Part shown: positions 45,947 to 54,716 of the stretch, one piece after another
Layout: each line of letters begins with the position of its first letter
Numbering within the stretch: the stretch's first letter is position 1
Assembly (NCBI RefSeq): GCF_003148385.1
Contig: NZ_CP029463.1
Span: forward strand, 3,286,001 to 3,350,000
Length of the DNA: 64,000 nt
Direction of reading: 5' to 3'
Source: Flavobacterium sediminis
GTDB taxonomy: Bacteria > Bacteroidota > Bacteroidia > Flavobacteriales > Flavobacteriaceae
Notes under the pieces: generated by a model
What the model was told of the DNA's origin: nothing
The model's input: only the letters and a program-made list of their open reading frames with translations
Databases searched by the model: none
Translations under genes and position numbers: made by a program

Positions 45947-46903
45947 ATGGAAAAAAAACATATTGTAGTAGTTGGGTTAGGAGGAGTTGGAGGTTATTTT
46001 GGCTTTAAGATAAGTCAATTTAGTGAGCTGAATAATCACCATAATATATCTTTCATAGCAAGGGGTAAAACCTATGATATTTTACAAAACAACGGCTTGA
46101 CCTTATTGTCTCCTGAACATAAAAACAATATAACAAAACCGAACATTGTTCTATCTTCTATCAAGGAAATAAACAATCCTGATTTAGTCTTAATTTGTGT
46201 TAAGGAATATGATTTGGAAAATGTCTGTAATCAATTATCGGAAGTAATAACTCCAAAAACTATTATACTTCCCATGATGAATGGCGCAGATATTTACGAT
46301 AGAATTCGAAAAATAATTCCAAAAAACATTATTCTACCTTCTTGTGTTTATGTCGCATCTCATATAAAACAAAAAGGAATTGTTGAACATAAAGGAAAAG
46401 CAGGAAAATTAATTTTTGGAAAAGCCCCTCAGGATTCATCCGAAAATATTAATTGGGTTATTGACCTGATGAAAAACAGTAAAATCGACTTTGATTTTAA
46501 AGATAATGTTTTGACCGACATTTGGACTAAATTTATTTTTATCTCAAGCTTTGGTCTCGTAACAGCTAAACATAACTCCTCAATAGGTGCTGTTTGTGCT
46601 AATGAATTTCAAAAAAAAGAAGCAATTAATATTATGAGCGAAATCAAAGAAATCGCTGATGAAAAAGGAATAGAATTACAAGAAAATATTATCGAAACAA
46701 CTTTTGAGAAAGCTGCTACATTTCCTCCTAAAACTCCGACATCTTTACAACTTGATATTCATTCAGGTAAAAGCAATAATGAATTAGAATTGTTTGCAGG
46801 AGCAATAATAAAATATGGTCAAGATTTGAATCTAAAAACACCATATACAAGAGAAATTTATGAACAAATAAAAGCTACACACAACAATGTATATACAAAA
46901 TAG
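45947..46903 (+). CDS. Cassette gene 7b: 2-dehydropantoate 2-reductase-family protein
   Basis: The 318-residue oxidoreductase has the NADP motif VVGLGGVGGYFG, catalytic Lys in DIWTKFIFISSFG, and an ApbA/PanE C-terminal domain with the SLQLDIHSGKSNNELE segment. It is related to PanE of CoA biosynthesis, but many homologues act on other 2-oxo acids. It is probably controlled by the Crp/Fnr protein next to it via the 45888 palindrome. Confidence 0.85.
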   Translation: MEKKHIVVVGLGGVGGYFGFKISQFSELNNHHNISFIARGKTYDILQNNGLTLLSPEHKNNITKPNIVLSSIKEINNPDLVLICVKEYDLENVCNQLSEVITPKTIILPMMNGADIYDRIRKIIPKNIILPSCVYVASHIKQKGIVEHKGKAGKLIFGKAPQDSSENINWVIDLMKNSKIDFDFKDNVLTDIWTKFIFISSFGLVTAKHNSSIGAVCANEFQKKEAINIMSEIKEIADEKGIELQENIIETTFEKAATFPPKTPTSLQLDIHSGKSNNELELFAGAIIKYGQDLNLKTPYTREIYEQIKATHNNVYTK

Positions 46904-46994
46904 GCGTGACAGTAGTAAATTCAAGGGTTGTAGCCGCTTCAACTTTGTAACGGTTTGATGTCCGAAATCGACTACTTTGCATATACTCAACGTT
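46904..46994 (+). repeat. Degenerate attC-like site H
   Basis: This 90-bp junction ends at GTT 46992 like the others, but the expected opening (reverse complement of GTTGCGTG) is missing. Only a weak pairing such as AGTAGT/ACTACT is seen. It is either a decayed site or another subfamily. Confidence 0.4.
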
Positions 46995-47010
46995 GTACAC
47001 TATTTTGAAA

Positions 47011-47628
47011 ATGAACTATCATAAACTAATATTGTTGTTATTTTATATCTCATCTTTTACAAGTTGCAACAATTTCAAAAAGAATCATAAAGATGAATTA
47101 TCTAGTACACAAATAGACTCTTTGGAATATTCTGTGTTTAACCAAACCTTGTCTACGATTAGTGAAAGAATTTTATTTAATCAATATCATGCTTATCATG
47201 ATGGTAAAGAACTTGACTTCTTTTACGAAAGATTTCTAGAAATTAAAGATACAATTAGTCTATTTGACAGAATTAAAAATGAAAATATAGACACTTCTAA
47301 AACAAGATTATCTAGAATTGATTTTTTAAACTTTGCCGACAGTTTAACTTCATATAAAAAATTAAAAGAAAAAGATTTTTTAATAAATAAAATTAATCAC
47401 CCAAAAAGCATAATATTAATTTCTGAAAATGATGAAATTTTAAATAATATAAATCCAATAAAAAAAGTAACTCTATCTAGAGTTTTCTTTAGTGATGATT
47501 TTAAAAAAGCTGAATATCGTATTGAAGTTATTAGAGGAAATTGGGATGTTATCAGTTATGTCATTAAGTGTGAGTTCAAAAATGGATCATGGTACATTTT
47601 TGAACAAAAAGTGGTTGCAATTAGTTAA
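47011..47628 (+). CDS. Cassette gene 8: hypothetical lipoprotein
   Basis: The 205-residue protein starts at ATG 47011 (MNYHKLILLL), 19 nt after the unit's GTT, and has a lipobox (FTSC). The rest is charged with no recognised domain. The unit start GTTGTACACT and closing repeat AGTGTACAAC are exact reverse complements. Confidence 0.7.
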   Translation: MNYHKLILLLFYISSFTSCNNFKKNHKDELSSTQIDSLEYSVFNQTLSTISERILFNQYHAYHDGKELDFFYERFLEIKDTISLFDRIKNENIDTSKTRLSRIDFLNFADSLTSYKKLKEKDFLINKINHPKSIILISENDEILNNINPIKKVTLSRVFFSDDFKKAEYRIEVIRGNWDVISYVIKCEFKNGSWYIFEQKVVAIS

Positions 47629-47634
47629 AAAAAC

Positions 47635-47770
47635 AGTGTACAACATTGGCTAGCTGTTATCGTGGCTGCTCGCCTACTTTCGAATTTTCTCCCAAAATTC
47701 AAAAGTTTACTTATATTTGTTGTGGCTCCAACTTCATTTACCCTACTTCTTCTTGACCTAAAATCATTAG
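47635..47770 (+). repeat. attC-like site I, 3' part missing
   Basis: It opens AGTGTACAAC (47635-47644), then ATTGGCTAGCTG and a site A-C-like centre (CGAATTTTCTCCCAAAATTC). The expected closing arm and GTT are absent, so it appears truncated and marks the right end of the array. Confidence 0.55.
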
Positions 47771-47785
47771 TATACAGAAAATAAA

Positions 47786-48823
47786 ATGACTCAGAAAAAA
47801 TCAAAAAAAATAATTAGAATTTTGTTGTTCTTAGGAACAATGATTTCGCTGTATTTTGTTCCGTGGCCTATTGTAAACGCTTGGATCAAGCCTCTTCCGG
47901 ATACCGTTCAGGAACAAGTCGACAAAGCAGCGGATTACGGATTTGACGGTATAATTGTCTGTGTCAACAAAAAAGGGAATCAATCAGAATTTTTTACTTC
48001 GGGCTACAAGAACAAAGAGAACAAAATTCCGGCCGACCCCAATGCTTTATTCAAAATTGCCAGTGTAAGCAAATTGTATAATGCTGTAGCCGTTGCAAAA
48101 CTGGTTTATGACGGAAAATTATCATTAGACAAAACACTTGTAGAGTATTTGCCTGAACTGAAAGGCAGAATACAATATGCAGATAAGATCACATTACGCA
48201 TGTTGGTTAAACATAGAAGTGGTATACCTAATTATACGGATACCTATATGTATTGGGCTGCTCCAAAAGAGACAGCGGATGAAAATCTTGCTTTGGTTTT
48301 GGATAAACCAGCCAACTTTAAACCCGATGAAGATTATGAATATTGCAATACCAATTACTTATTACTTGGAAAAATAATGACCCGAGTTCTCGGATATGGT
48401 ACATTCCAATACATTCAAAAAGAAATTTTAAACCCATTGCATCTAGAACATACCTTTGGCTCAATTCAGGATGTAAACATAGATGATGTAATGAGTGGTT
48501 ACTATGTAGGCTATGATGCAGATTTAAAGACAGATAATATAGGCTCAATATTGGCAACAGCAGAAGATCTGAGCAGATTTATCCGAGCCTTAAATGACGG
48601 CTCTGTTTTTAAAGATAAAAAGGAACAAGAAATCTATTCATCCATTTATAAGTACGAGCACACAGGACTGATACCGGGATACCAAACTATTGCTAAATAT
48701 CATAAGGATATTGACGCTGTTGTCATACAATATACAAATACGGTCGACTTTGAAGGTTATAATTGGAATATGTCAGAACTAATGTATAATCGGATCGTTA
48801 AAATATTGAAAAAGAGAAACTAA
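47786..48823 (+). CDS. Serine beta-lactamase-family hydrolase
   Basis: The 345-residue protein has an N-terminal signal anchor (IRILLFLGTMISLYFVPW) and a class C-like domain with SVSK, YCN and a C-terminal HTGLIPGY motif. It is much more diverged from the cassette 6 enzyme than a recent copy would be. It lies just outside the repeat array. Substrate unknown. Confidence 0.85.
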   Translation: MTQKKSKKIIRILLFLGTMISLYFVPWPIVNAWIKPLPDTVQEQVDKAADYGFDGIIVCVNKKGNQSEFFTSGYKNKENKIPADPNALFKIASVSKLYNAVAVAKLVYDGKLSLDKTLVEYLPELKGRIQYADKITLRMLVKHRSGIPNYTDTYMYWAAPKETADENLALVLDKPANFKPDEDYEYCNTNYLLLGKIMTRVLGYGTFQYIQKEILNPLHLEHTFGSIQDVNIDDVMSGYYVGYDADLKTDNIGSILATAEDLSRFIRALNDGSVFKDKKEQEIYSSIYKYEHTGLIPGYQTIAKYHKDIDAVVIQYTNTVDFEGYNWNMSELMYNRIVKILKKRN

Positions 48824-48946
48824 CCCTAGTAATACTATAAAAATAAGAGCTAGAGGTTACAAACAAAGATTAGTACTAAATAGAAAAGTCAGAGTATAAA
48901 ATCCAAACTATTCATACTCTCATATATTTAGCCAACATTTTATTAA

Positions 48947-49261
48947 AAATATAAATCTATAAGTTTTGAATTTAAAAATCATACAGTAGAATTTGATATT
49001 GAAAGTTGCTCTTATGACAATTTGAAAGTCAAATCATTTATGTCCTTAAAAGAAGGAGATACTGTTATTGTTTCGGTGAGAAAACAAAGAACAATTAGAG
49101 AAAGAATCAATCGGGATCATGATTGTTTTGATTTGCGTTCCCCTAACGGAGAAATTTACTTACATCTATCTGAAACGAATAACTTTCATACCAATTCCTG
49201 GAAAATAATAGGAGTACTTTGCTTAGCAATCGCTTTATTTATCGGATTTGGAAAATTTTAA
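48947..49261 (+). pseudogene. Possible 5'-truncated small membrane protein gene
   Basis: The frame is open from 48947 with protein-like sequence (EFKNHTVEFDIESCSYDNLK) but no start codon before a TTG at 49022 or an ATG at 49040. It ends in one TM helix (IIGVLCLAIALFIGFGKF). Either it begins at the TTG (79 residues) or it is the 3' end of a lost gene. Confidence 0.4.
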
Positions 49262-49346
49262 ATAATAAAACATATAGTATCTTTTTTCTTTTGATTTTAT
49301 TACTTCCTAAAATTTTTCACTAATCATTTTCTGACGGATTTTTTGT

Positions 49347-49354
49347 TATCTTTG
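49347..49354 (+). promoter_or_regulatory. -7 element upstream of VOC lipoprotein
   Basis: TATCTTTG lies 75 nt before the ATG at 49430, inside a spurious upstream extension of that frame. Confidence 0.45.
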
Positions 49355-49429
49355 GTTATAATAAGTAGCCTTTTAATAGTGTGTAATACATTAAAGAACA
49401 GTGCGAAAGTTGAAACCAAAAAAACAAAA

Positions 49430-49945
49430 ATGAAAACTTTTTTAACATTAGCTTTGATGACAACTTTTTTAATAGGTTGCAATCACGCAGCAGAAAAAAC
49501 AGAAACTATGGCAGATCAAAAAGCGGAAGCAGAAAAAGCAACTACGCCTGTAGACACTACTACTCCTAAAGTAACGGGAATTGGCGGTATTTTCTTTTAT
49601 TCCGACAATCCGAAGGAAACAAAAGAATGGTACACTAAAAATTTAGGCATTGAGATCAATGACTGGGGTTCGTCTAGTTTTGAATCCAGAAACATCAATA
49701 CCCCCGAACAGATCAATTCGCTTCAATGGAAACCCTTTAAGAATGGTGATGAATATTTTTCTCCTTCTAAAAAGAGTTTTATGATCAACTATCAAGTTCA
49801 AAACATTGAAGGACTTGTAGACCAACTTAAAACCAACGGAGTAACTGTACTTGACAGTATAACAGCTTACGAAGGCATCGGAAAGTTTGTCCATATCATG
49901 GATGCAGAAGATAACAAAATTGAACTTTGGGAACCTGAGGATTAA
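49430..49945 (+). CDS. VOC-family (glyoxalase-like) lipoprotein
   Basis: The 171-residue protein has a lipobox (FLIGC) and then a single VOC domain (GIGGIFFYSDNPKETKEWYT through FVHIMDAEDNKIELWEPED). The frame is open upstream, but ATG 49430 gives a clean lipoprotein signal. A damaged copy of its last two-thirds lies at 53241-53511. Confidence 0.85.
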   Translation: MKTFLTLALMTTFLIGCNHAAEKTETMADQKAEAEKATTPVDTTTPKVTGIGGIFFYSDNPKETKEWYTKNLGIEINDWGSSSFESRNINTPEQINSLQWKPFKNGDEYFSPSKKSFMINYQVQNIEGLVDQLKTNGVTVLDSITAYEGIGKFVHIMDAEDNKIELWEPED

Positions 49946-50013
49946 TTATTGTCTAAAGGAATAATCAAAAAAAGAATAAAGCCGGATAATTTAAATAAAA
50001 TTTCTATCAGAAT

Positions 50014-50325
50014 ATGAAAACGCTATTTTATCCGGTATTTCTTTTTTTAGTCTTTCAAACTGCAATAGGACAGACTTCAAATGAGTACTATTATGCTATT
50101 TGGATACGTAAATTTGAAAAAAAATGGATTGATTCTGAAGACAATTTTTATATTGTTTATACAACTGATCTAGATAATGCCTTTCGACTTGCTTTAAGAG
50201 ATGGATACGAAACACAACTTTGTTGTGAAACTTTTATATCTCAAGAAAAAAATTCCGGTCATTACAGCGAAGAAAACTTCTTCGAAGAGAATCAAAGCAG
50301 AAGAAAAATATTTGAGACTGATTGA
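50014..50325 (+). CDS. Short secreted hypothetical protein, possibly truncated
   Basis: The 103-residue frame has a signal peptide (ending TAIGQ) and about 60 residues of plausible domain ([20 protein letters not shown]). Its last ~15 residues overlap, in another frame, the Crp/Fnr remnant that starts near 50294, so the natural C-terminus may be lost. Confidence 0.45.
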   Translation: MKTLFYPVFLFLVFQTAIGQTSNEYYYAIWIRKFEKKWIDSEDNFYIVYTTDLDNAFRLALRDGYETQLCCETFISQEKNSGHYSEENFFEENQSRRKIFETD

Positions 50326-50440
50326 GGAACAACCGCATTTAATACAAAGAGTCCCCCTAAAAATAATTGCATCATACCTTGGCATAACACCTGAACATTT
50401 AAGCAGAATCAGAAAAAAATTATCCACATTAAAAACTTGA
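50294..50440 (+). pseudogene. Crp/Fnr regulator remnant (C-terminal helix-turn-helix only)
   Basis: The encoded [18 protein letters not shown], then [18 protein letters not shown], is the C-terminal part of a Crp/Fnr protein, close to the intact regulator at 45302. The effector domain is missing; upstream sequence in this frame is unrelated. Confidence 0.7.
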
Positions 50441-50450
50441 TCTTTATCAA
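50437..50450. promoter_or_regulatory. Perfect FNR-box-like palindrome
   Basis: TTGATCTTTATCAA matches TTGATnnnnATCAA exactly. It overlaps the end of the Crp/Fnr remnant and lies about 90 bp before the gene at 50539, the same layout as at 45888. Confidence 0.55.
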
Positions 50451-50538
50451 GAAACTATTTATTTTATTTAATAAATATCAAGTATATCCTAACATTATTT
50501 ATTGAAATTTGCTACTCAACACTATAAACATCATATAA

Positions 50539-50940
50539 ATGAGCAGACACGTTTTTTTAACAATAGCTTCAATAATCTCATTTTTAGTCGGTCTTTTTGC
50601 TATAGTATTTCCATCGGTTTTATTAGTGAGTAAAGGAGTTACTCCCCTACCGGGCACATTGGTTTGGACAAGAGAAACAGGATTATTACTTCTTACAATT
50701 GGCGTCATTGCATTCTCTATCAGAAAACACAAAAACTCTGAAACCTTAAAAGCATTTCTTTTCGGAAACATTATCATTCAAATAGGACTATTCATCATTG
50801 AATTAGTAGCCTATTTTTACGGAACAATTACAAAACTTTCAGGTATACTCCCTAACCTAACTCTTCATGTTCTACTGGCAATAGGGTTCATTTACTTCTG
50901 GAAGCCTTTAAATAGAAAATCAAAATCCATACTTAATTAG
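50539..50940 (+). CDS. Four-TM hypothetical membrane protein
   Basis: The 133-residue protein has TM helices near 5-30, 43-60, 73-94 and 104-120. No family recognised. An FNR-box-like palindrome upstream suggests it was a target of the Crp/Fnr protein now reduced to a remnant. Confidence 0.7.
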   Translation: MSRHVFLTIASIISFLVGLFAIVFPSVLLVSKGVTPLPGTLVWTRETGLLLLTIGVIAFSIRKHKNSETLKAFLFGNIIIQIGLFIIELVAYFYGTITKLSGILPNLTLHVLLAIGFIYFWKPLNRKSKSILN

Positions 50941-51090
50941 GGTTGTTTCGCAACTTAATTTGTTCGATTGGCTCGATCCCTTTTACATACTAAATAAATA
51001 GTGATCTATATTTATAGTATTCAACTCATAGAAGTCGGACAAGTAAAACGATTAAATATTAAAAAAAACAACATATAAATAATCTGCCTG

Positions 51091-53202
51091 ATGAAAAAAA
51101 TAATCTACTTATTAGCTATCATTAGCCATTTATCAATAGCACAAACTTCACCATTTATCCATGTGGATCAATTTGGTTACCGACCGTCTCACACTAAAGT
51201 AGCTGTAATCAGTAACCCAATTGAAGGATTTAACGCTAACGAAAGCTTCAGCCCGAATTCTGTATTACAAGTTAAAAATGCAACTACTCAGGCTGTAGTA
51301 TTTTCAGCAAACATTCAACTTTGGAATAATGGTATGTTACATGCTCAATCAGGAGATCAAGGCTGGTGGTTTGATTTTAGTGCTGTCACACAAGCCGGAG
51401 AATATTACATTTATGATCCGCTAAATAATGTAAGTTCAGCTGTTTTTACTATTTCTGAAAATGTATATGATCCCGTACTTCAAGCCGCCTTCAAAATGTT
51501 CTACTATAACAGATGTGGCATAGAAAAAGTTTCTCCCTATGCTGCTACCGGATTCACAGACGCTATTTCATTTACACAAGATACATACTCAAGAGATGTA
51601 TACGATCAGGGAAACACCGCAACAGAAAAAGATATGAGTGGCGGTTGGTTTGACGCAGGTGACTACAATAAGTACGTCACTTTTGCTGAAAATCCTATAC
51701 ATGACTTACTATGGGCATATCAGGAAAATGCTCTGCTATTTGGTGATAACATGAATATCCCTGAATCAGGAAATGGTATTCCGGATATTTTAGATGAAAT
51801 AAAATGGGAATTGGATTGGTTACTGAAAATGATAAATACAGATGGTTCAGTACACATTAAGATCGGTAGCAAGAGTTATTCCGAAAACCTTTTTGCTCCT
51901 CCGAGTGCTAATACAGATTTACGGTATTATGCTCCTGTTTGTACTTCATCGACCATCGCTGCAACTGCTATGCTAGCTCATTCAGCAATAATTTTTGAAC
52001 AAATTCCTTCATTGTCAACTTACACTCAAACTTTAGAGAACAAAGCAATAAGTTGTTGGAACTGGGTATTACCACATCTCAATAATAATACACTATATGA
52101 AAATTGCGATGATGGCTCTGTAAAATCAGGTGATGCTGATAAATCTTCTCAGGAACAATATCAAATGGCTTTAGTTGCCGCTATTTATTTATATGCCTTA
52201 ACAGGTGATACCGCATACAATCAATACATAATAAACCATATTTATGATGCCGGAGAGATAGCTTCTTATGATTGGAATAATTATACCATTAAAACTTCCG
52301 ATGCCTTATTGTACTATACTACGTTATCAGGGGCAGACAGTTCGACAGTATCAACGATCATTAATTCGGCAAATGTAGTGGCCTCCGGAAATTGGAATCA
52401 TAACTTTTTCTTTGAAAATGACACCGACTTGTATAGAGCTTTTAACAACGATTGGAATTATCATTGGGGAAGCAATAATCAAAAATCAAACATCGGAATT
52501 TTAAATTATATATTTAGTAAATATGGCATAAACACCTCTACAACAACAAGCTATAATTTACGAGCTAAAGAACAAATTCATTACTTTCATGGTGTAAATC
52601 CTTTAAGCCTTGTCTATTTAACCAATATGAATAATTTGGGTGCCGAAAAAAGTCTTAATGAAATGTTTCATACATGGTTTTCCGACGGCACGGTGTGGGA
52701 CAATGCACAAACTTCTACCTACGGACCTGCACCCGGATTTGTAACAGGAGGTGCTAATCAATACTATTATGCTAACACTTCTCTATCTCCTCCATATAAT
52801 CAACCGCCTCAAAAAAGTTATTTGGATTTTAACACTAGCTCTGATAGTTCATGGGAAATCAGTGAGCCTGCGATTTACTATCAGGCCTCTTATCTTCGCC
52901 TATTAGCACAGGTGATGTCCCTTGATGAAAATGACAATGTTTTATCTACTGATGTAGTAACTCAGGAACCTGTTAAAAAATATGCGATTGTGCCAAATGC
53001 CGTAGATAATGAATTCAGCATACAATCAGAGAAATCAGAAGACATAGTGGTAAAAATTTTTAATATTAACGGTAAATCCATATTTGAATTCAACACTAAA
53101 ACAAATCAACCTATTGAAGCACTTTTTTTAACAAAAGGATTATACATAGTCCAGGTTAAGGATAGTGAATCTACATTCAATCTAAAATTAATTAAAAAAT
53201 GA
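51091..53202 (+). CDS. Secreted GH9 endoglucanase with T9SS sorting domain
   Basis: This 703-residue protein has a signal peptide (about 1-18), an N-terminal Ig-like domain of GH9 cellulases (about 19-110) and a GH9 catalytic domain. The catalytic domain carries the Asp motif GGWFDAGDYNKYV, HYFHGVNPLSLVYLTNM and the acid Glu in SEPAIYYQASYL. The last ~75 residues (KYAIVPNAVDNEFSIQSEKS to STFNLKLIKK) are a T9SS type A sorting domain. It should hydrolyse beta-1,4-glucans outside the cell. No other polysaccharide genes are adjacent. Confidence 0.92.
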   Translation: MKKIIYLLAIISHLSIAQTSPFIHVDQFGYRPSHTKVAVISNPIEGFNANESFSPNSVLQVKNATTQAVVFSANIQLWNNGMLHAQSGDQGWWFDFSAVTQAGEYYIYDPLNNVSSAVFTISENVYDPVLQAAFKMFYYNRCGIEKVSPYAATGFTDAISFTQDTYSRDVYDQGNTATEKDMSGGWFDAGDYNKYVTFAENPIHDLLWAYQENALLFGDNMNIPESGNGIPDILDEIKWELDWLLKMINTDGSVHIKIGSKSYSENLFAPPSANTDLRYYAPVCTSSTIAATAMLAHSAIIFEQIPSLSTYTQTLENKAISCWNWVLPHLNNNTLYENCDDGSVKSGDADKSSQEQYQMALVAAIYLYALTGDTAYNQYIINHIYDAGEIASYDWNNYTIKTSDALLYYTTLSGADSSTVSTIINSANVVASGNWNHNFFFENDTDLYRAFNNDWNYHWGSNNQKSNIGILNYIFSKYGINTSTTTSYNLRAKEQIHYFHGVNPLSLVYLTNMNNLGAEKSLNEMFHTWFSDGTVWDNAQTSTYGPAPGFVTGGANQYYYANTSLSPPYNQPPQKSYLDFNTSSDSSWEISEPAIYYQASYLRLLAQVMSLDENDNVLSTDVVTQEPVKKYAIVPNAVDNEFSIQSEKSEDIVVKIFNINGKSIFEFNTKTNQPIEALFLTKGLYIVQVKDSESTFNLKLIKK

Positions 53203-53240
53203 AACTATCTGACAATAACCTTAATCATAACTATCTCAAT

Positions 53241-53511
53241 ATGGTGGTACATCTAGTCTTAAATCCAGAAACATTGACAATTCCGATAAGATAAATTCGC
53301 TTCAATGGAAACCTTTTAAAAATGGAGACGAGTTATCTCTTTCCCAAAACGCTTTATGATTAACTATGCAGATACAGAATATAGTAGGACTTGTAAGCCA
53401 GCTTAAAACTCTACTTGACAGTATAAGTAACTTAATGAAAGTATCGGAAAATTTGTCCATATCATGGATGCAGAAGATAACAAAATTGAACTTTGGGAAC
53501 CTGAGGGTTAA
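53241..53511 (+). pseudogene. Broken second copy of the VOC lipoprotein gene
   Basis: Fragments match 49660-49945 with stops and frame changes: INSLQWKPFKNGDE is intact at 53288-53331, while later pieces of FVHIMDAEDNKIELWEPE are present as DNA (CATATCATGGATGCAGAAGA at 53458-53477) in shifted frames. It is a decayed duplicate. Confidence 0.8.
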
Positions 53512-53598
53512 CAAAAAGATAACCTACAATAAAATTTATGACCTTTTAAACAAAGCGTATTCAGCCGTTTAAACAAAGTTATAGGAAACCATTCCTCC

Positions 53599-53606
53599 TA
53601 ATTTTG
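53599..53606 (+). promoter_or_regulatory. -7 element upstream of SDR gene
   Basis: TAATTTTG lies 29 nt before the ATG at 53636. Confidence 0.45.
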
Positions 53607-53635
53607 TCCTGTTAAAAACAATTAAATTTAAAAAA

Positions 53636-54631
53636 ATGGGACTAAACAATTATCAAGGAGCATTACAAAAACCAATAGGTTCCGGATTTAATGCTAAATC
53701 CACAACAAACGAAGTCATAAAAAATAGTAACCTTACAGGAAAAATTGCTATTGTAACGGGAGGCAACACAGGAATTGGGTTGGAAACAGCCAAAACACTT
53801 GCAGCAGCCGGTGCAACAGTAATTATTCCTGCTCGAGATACAGAAAAAGCAAAAAGAAATCTGGCAGGCATAACCAATATAGAATTAGAAACAATGGATT
53901 TAATGAATCCTGATTCCATTGATGCTTTTGCAGAAAAGTTCTTAACATCAAACAGAGCGCTTCATTTACTCATCAACAATGCAGGCATCATGTGGGTTCC
54001 ACTACGTAGAGATCACCGTGGTTTTGAATCACAATTAGCAACAAACTACCTGGCGCAATTTCAATTAACAGCAAGATTATGGCCAGCTTTAAAAAATGCT
54101 AACGGAGCAAGAGTAGTTAATGTTTCATCACAAGGGCATCAATTTGCACCATTCGATTTTGACGATCCTAATTTTATAACCCGGGAATATGAAACGTTAC
54201 AAGGCTACGGACAATCAAAAACAGCCGTTAACTTATTTTCACTTGAATTGGACAATCGTGGTAAAATGTTTAATGTGAGAACATACGCGGTACACCCAGG
54301 ATCGATTGGCGGAACAGAATTGAGCAGAGAAGCCCCTTTAGAGCTATTTAAACAAATGGGGTTCTGCGATGCTGAAGGCAATATTCTACCGGAAATAACT
54401 GCCTCTTTAAAAACAATTCCGCAAGGTGCAGCAACTACCGTTTGGTGTGCTACCAACCCTATGCTTAATACTATAGGTGGTGTATATTGTGAAGATGGAG
54501 ATATCGCAGCATTAGCTACAGAATCTTCTTTTTCCAGTGGTGTAAGAGCATATTCCTTAGATGAAAACAGTGCAAAGCGATTGTGGAAGTTAAGTGAAGA
54601 GATGACTAATTTATCATTCAATATAGAATAG
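53636..54631 (+). CDS. Short-chain dehydrogenase/reductase
   Basis: This 331-residue SDR has the cofactor motif TGGNTGIG, NNAG, a catalytic Ser in VNVSSQGH and YGQSK (catalytic Tyr and Lys). The preference for NAD or NADP is not certain. Substrate unknown; homologues resemble retinol dehydrogenase or WW-oxidoreductase-like enzymes. The AraC regulator follows and may control it. Confidence 0.9.
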   Translation: MGLNNYQGALQKPIGSGFNAKSTTNEVIKNSNLTGKIAIVTGGNTGIGLETAKTLAAAGATVIIPARDTEKAKRNLAGITNIELETMDLMNPDSIDAFAEKFLTSNRALHLLINNAGIMWVPLRRDHRGFESQLATNYLAQFQLTARLWPALKNANGARVVNVSSQGHQFAPFDFDDPNFITREYETLQGYGQSKTAVNLFSLELDNRGKMFNVRTYAVHPGSIGGTELSREAPLELFKQMGFCDAEGNILPEITASLKTIPQGAATTVWCATNPMLNTIGGVYCEDGDIAALATESSFSSGVRAYSLDENSAKRLWKLSEEMTNLSFNIE

Positions 54632-54667
54632 GAACTTTAAATAAAGTCAGACAGTATAAATTCTTGT

Positions 54668-54675
54668 TACTTTTG
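54668..54675 (+). promoter_or_regulatory. -7 element upstream of AraC gene
   Basis: TACTTTTG lies 41 nt before the ATG at 54717. Confidence 0.45.
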
Positions 54676-54716
54676 TAATGCTCGGGTTTCCTGAATAGAA
54701 ATTAAAATGTAACATA

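Noticed and set aside
39205..47770. CRISPR array or IS-element series
   Set aside because: Repeats are ~140 bp with gene-sized spacers, not short equal repeats and spacers. No transposase, cas gene or target-site duplications are seen.
39205..47770. Repeats as plain rho-independent terminators
   Set aside because: They lack T-tracts after the stems, and terminator function would not explain the pairing between each unit's first 10 bases and its far end.
43718..48823. The two serine hydrolases (43718 and 47786) as a recent duplication
   Set aside because: They share only the family motifs; length, signal type and sequence differ widely.
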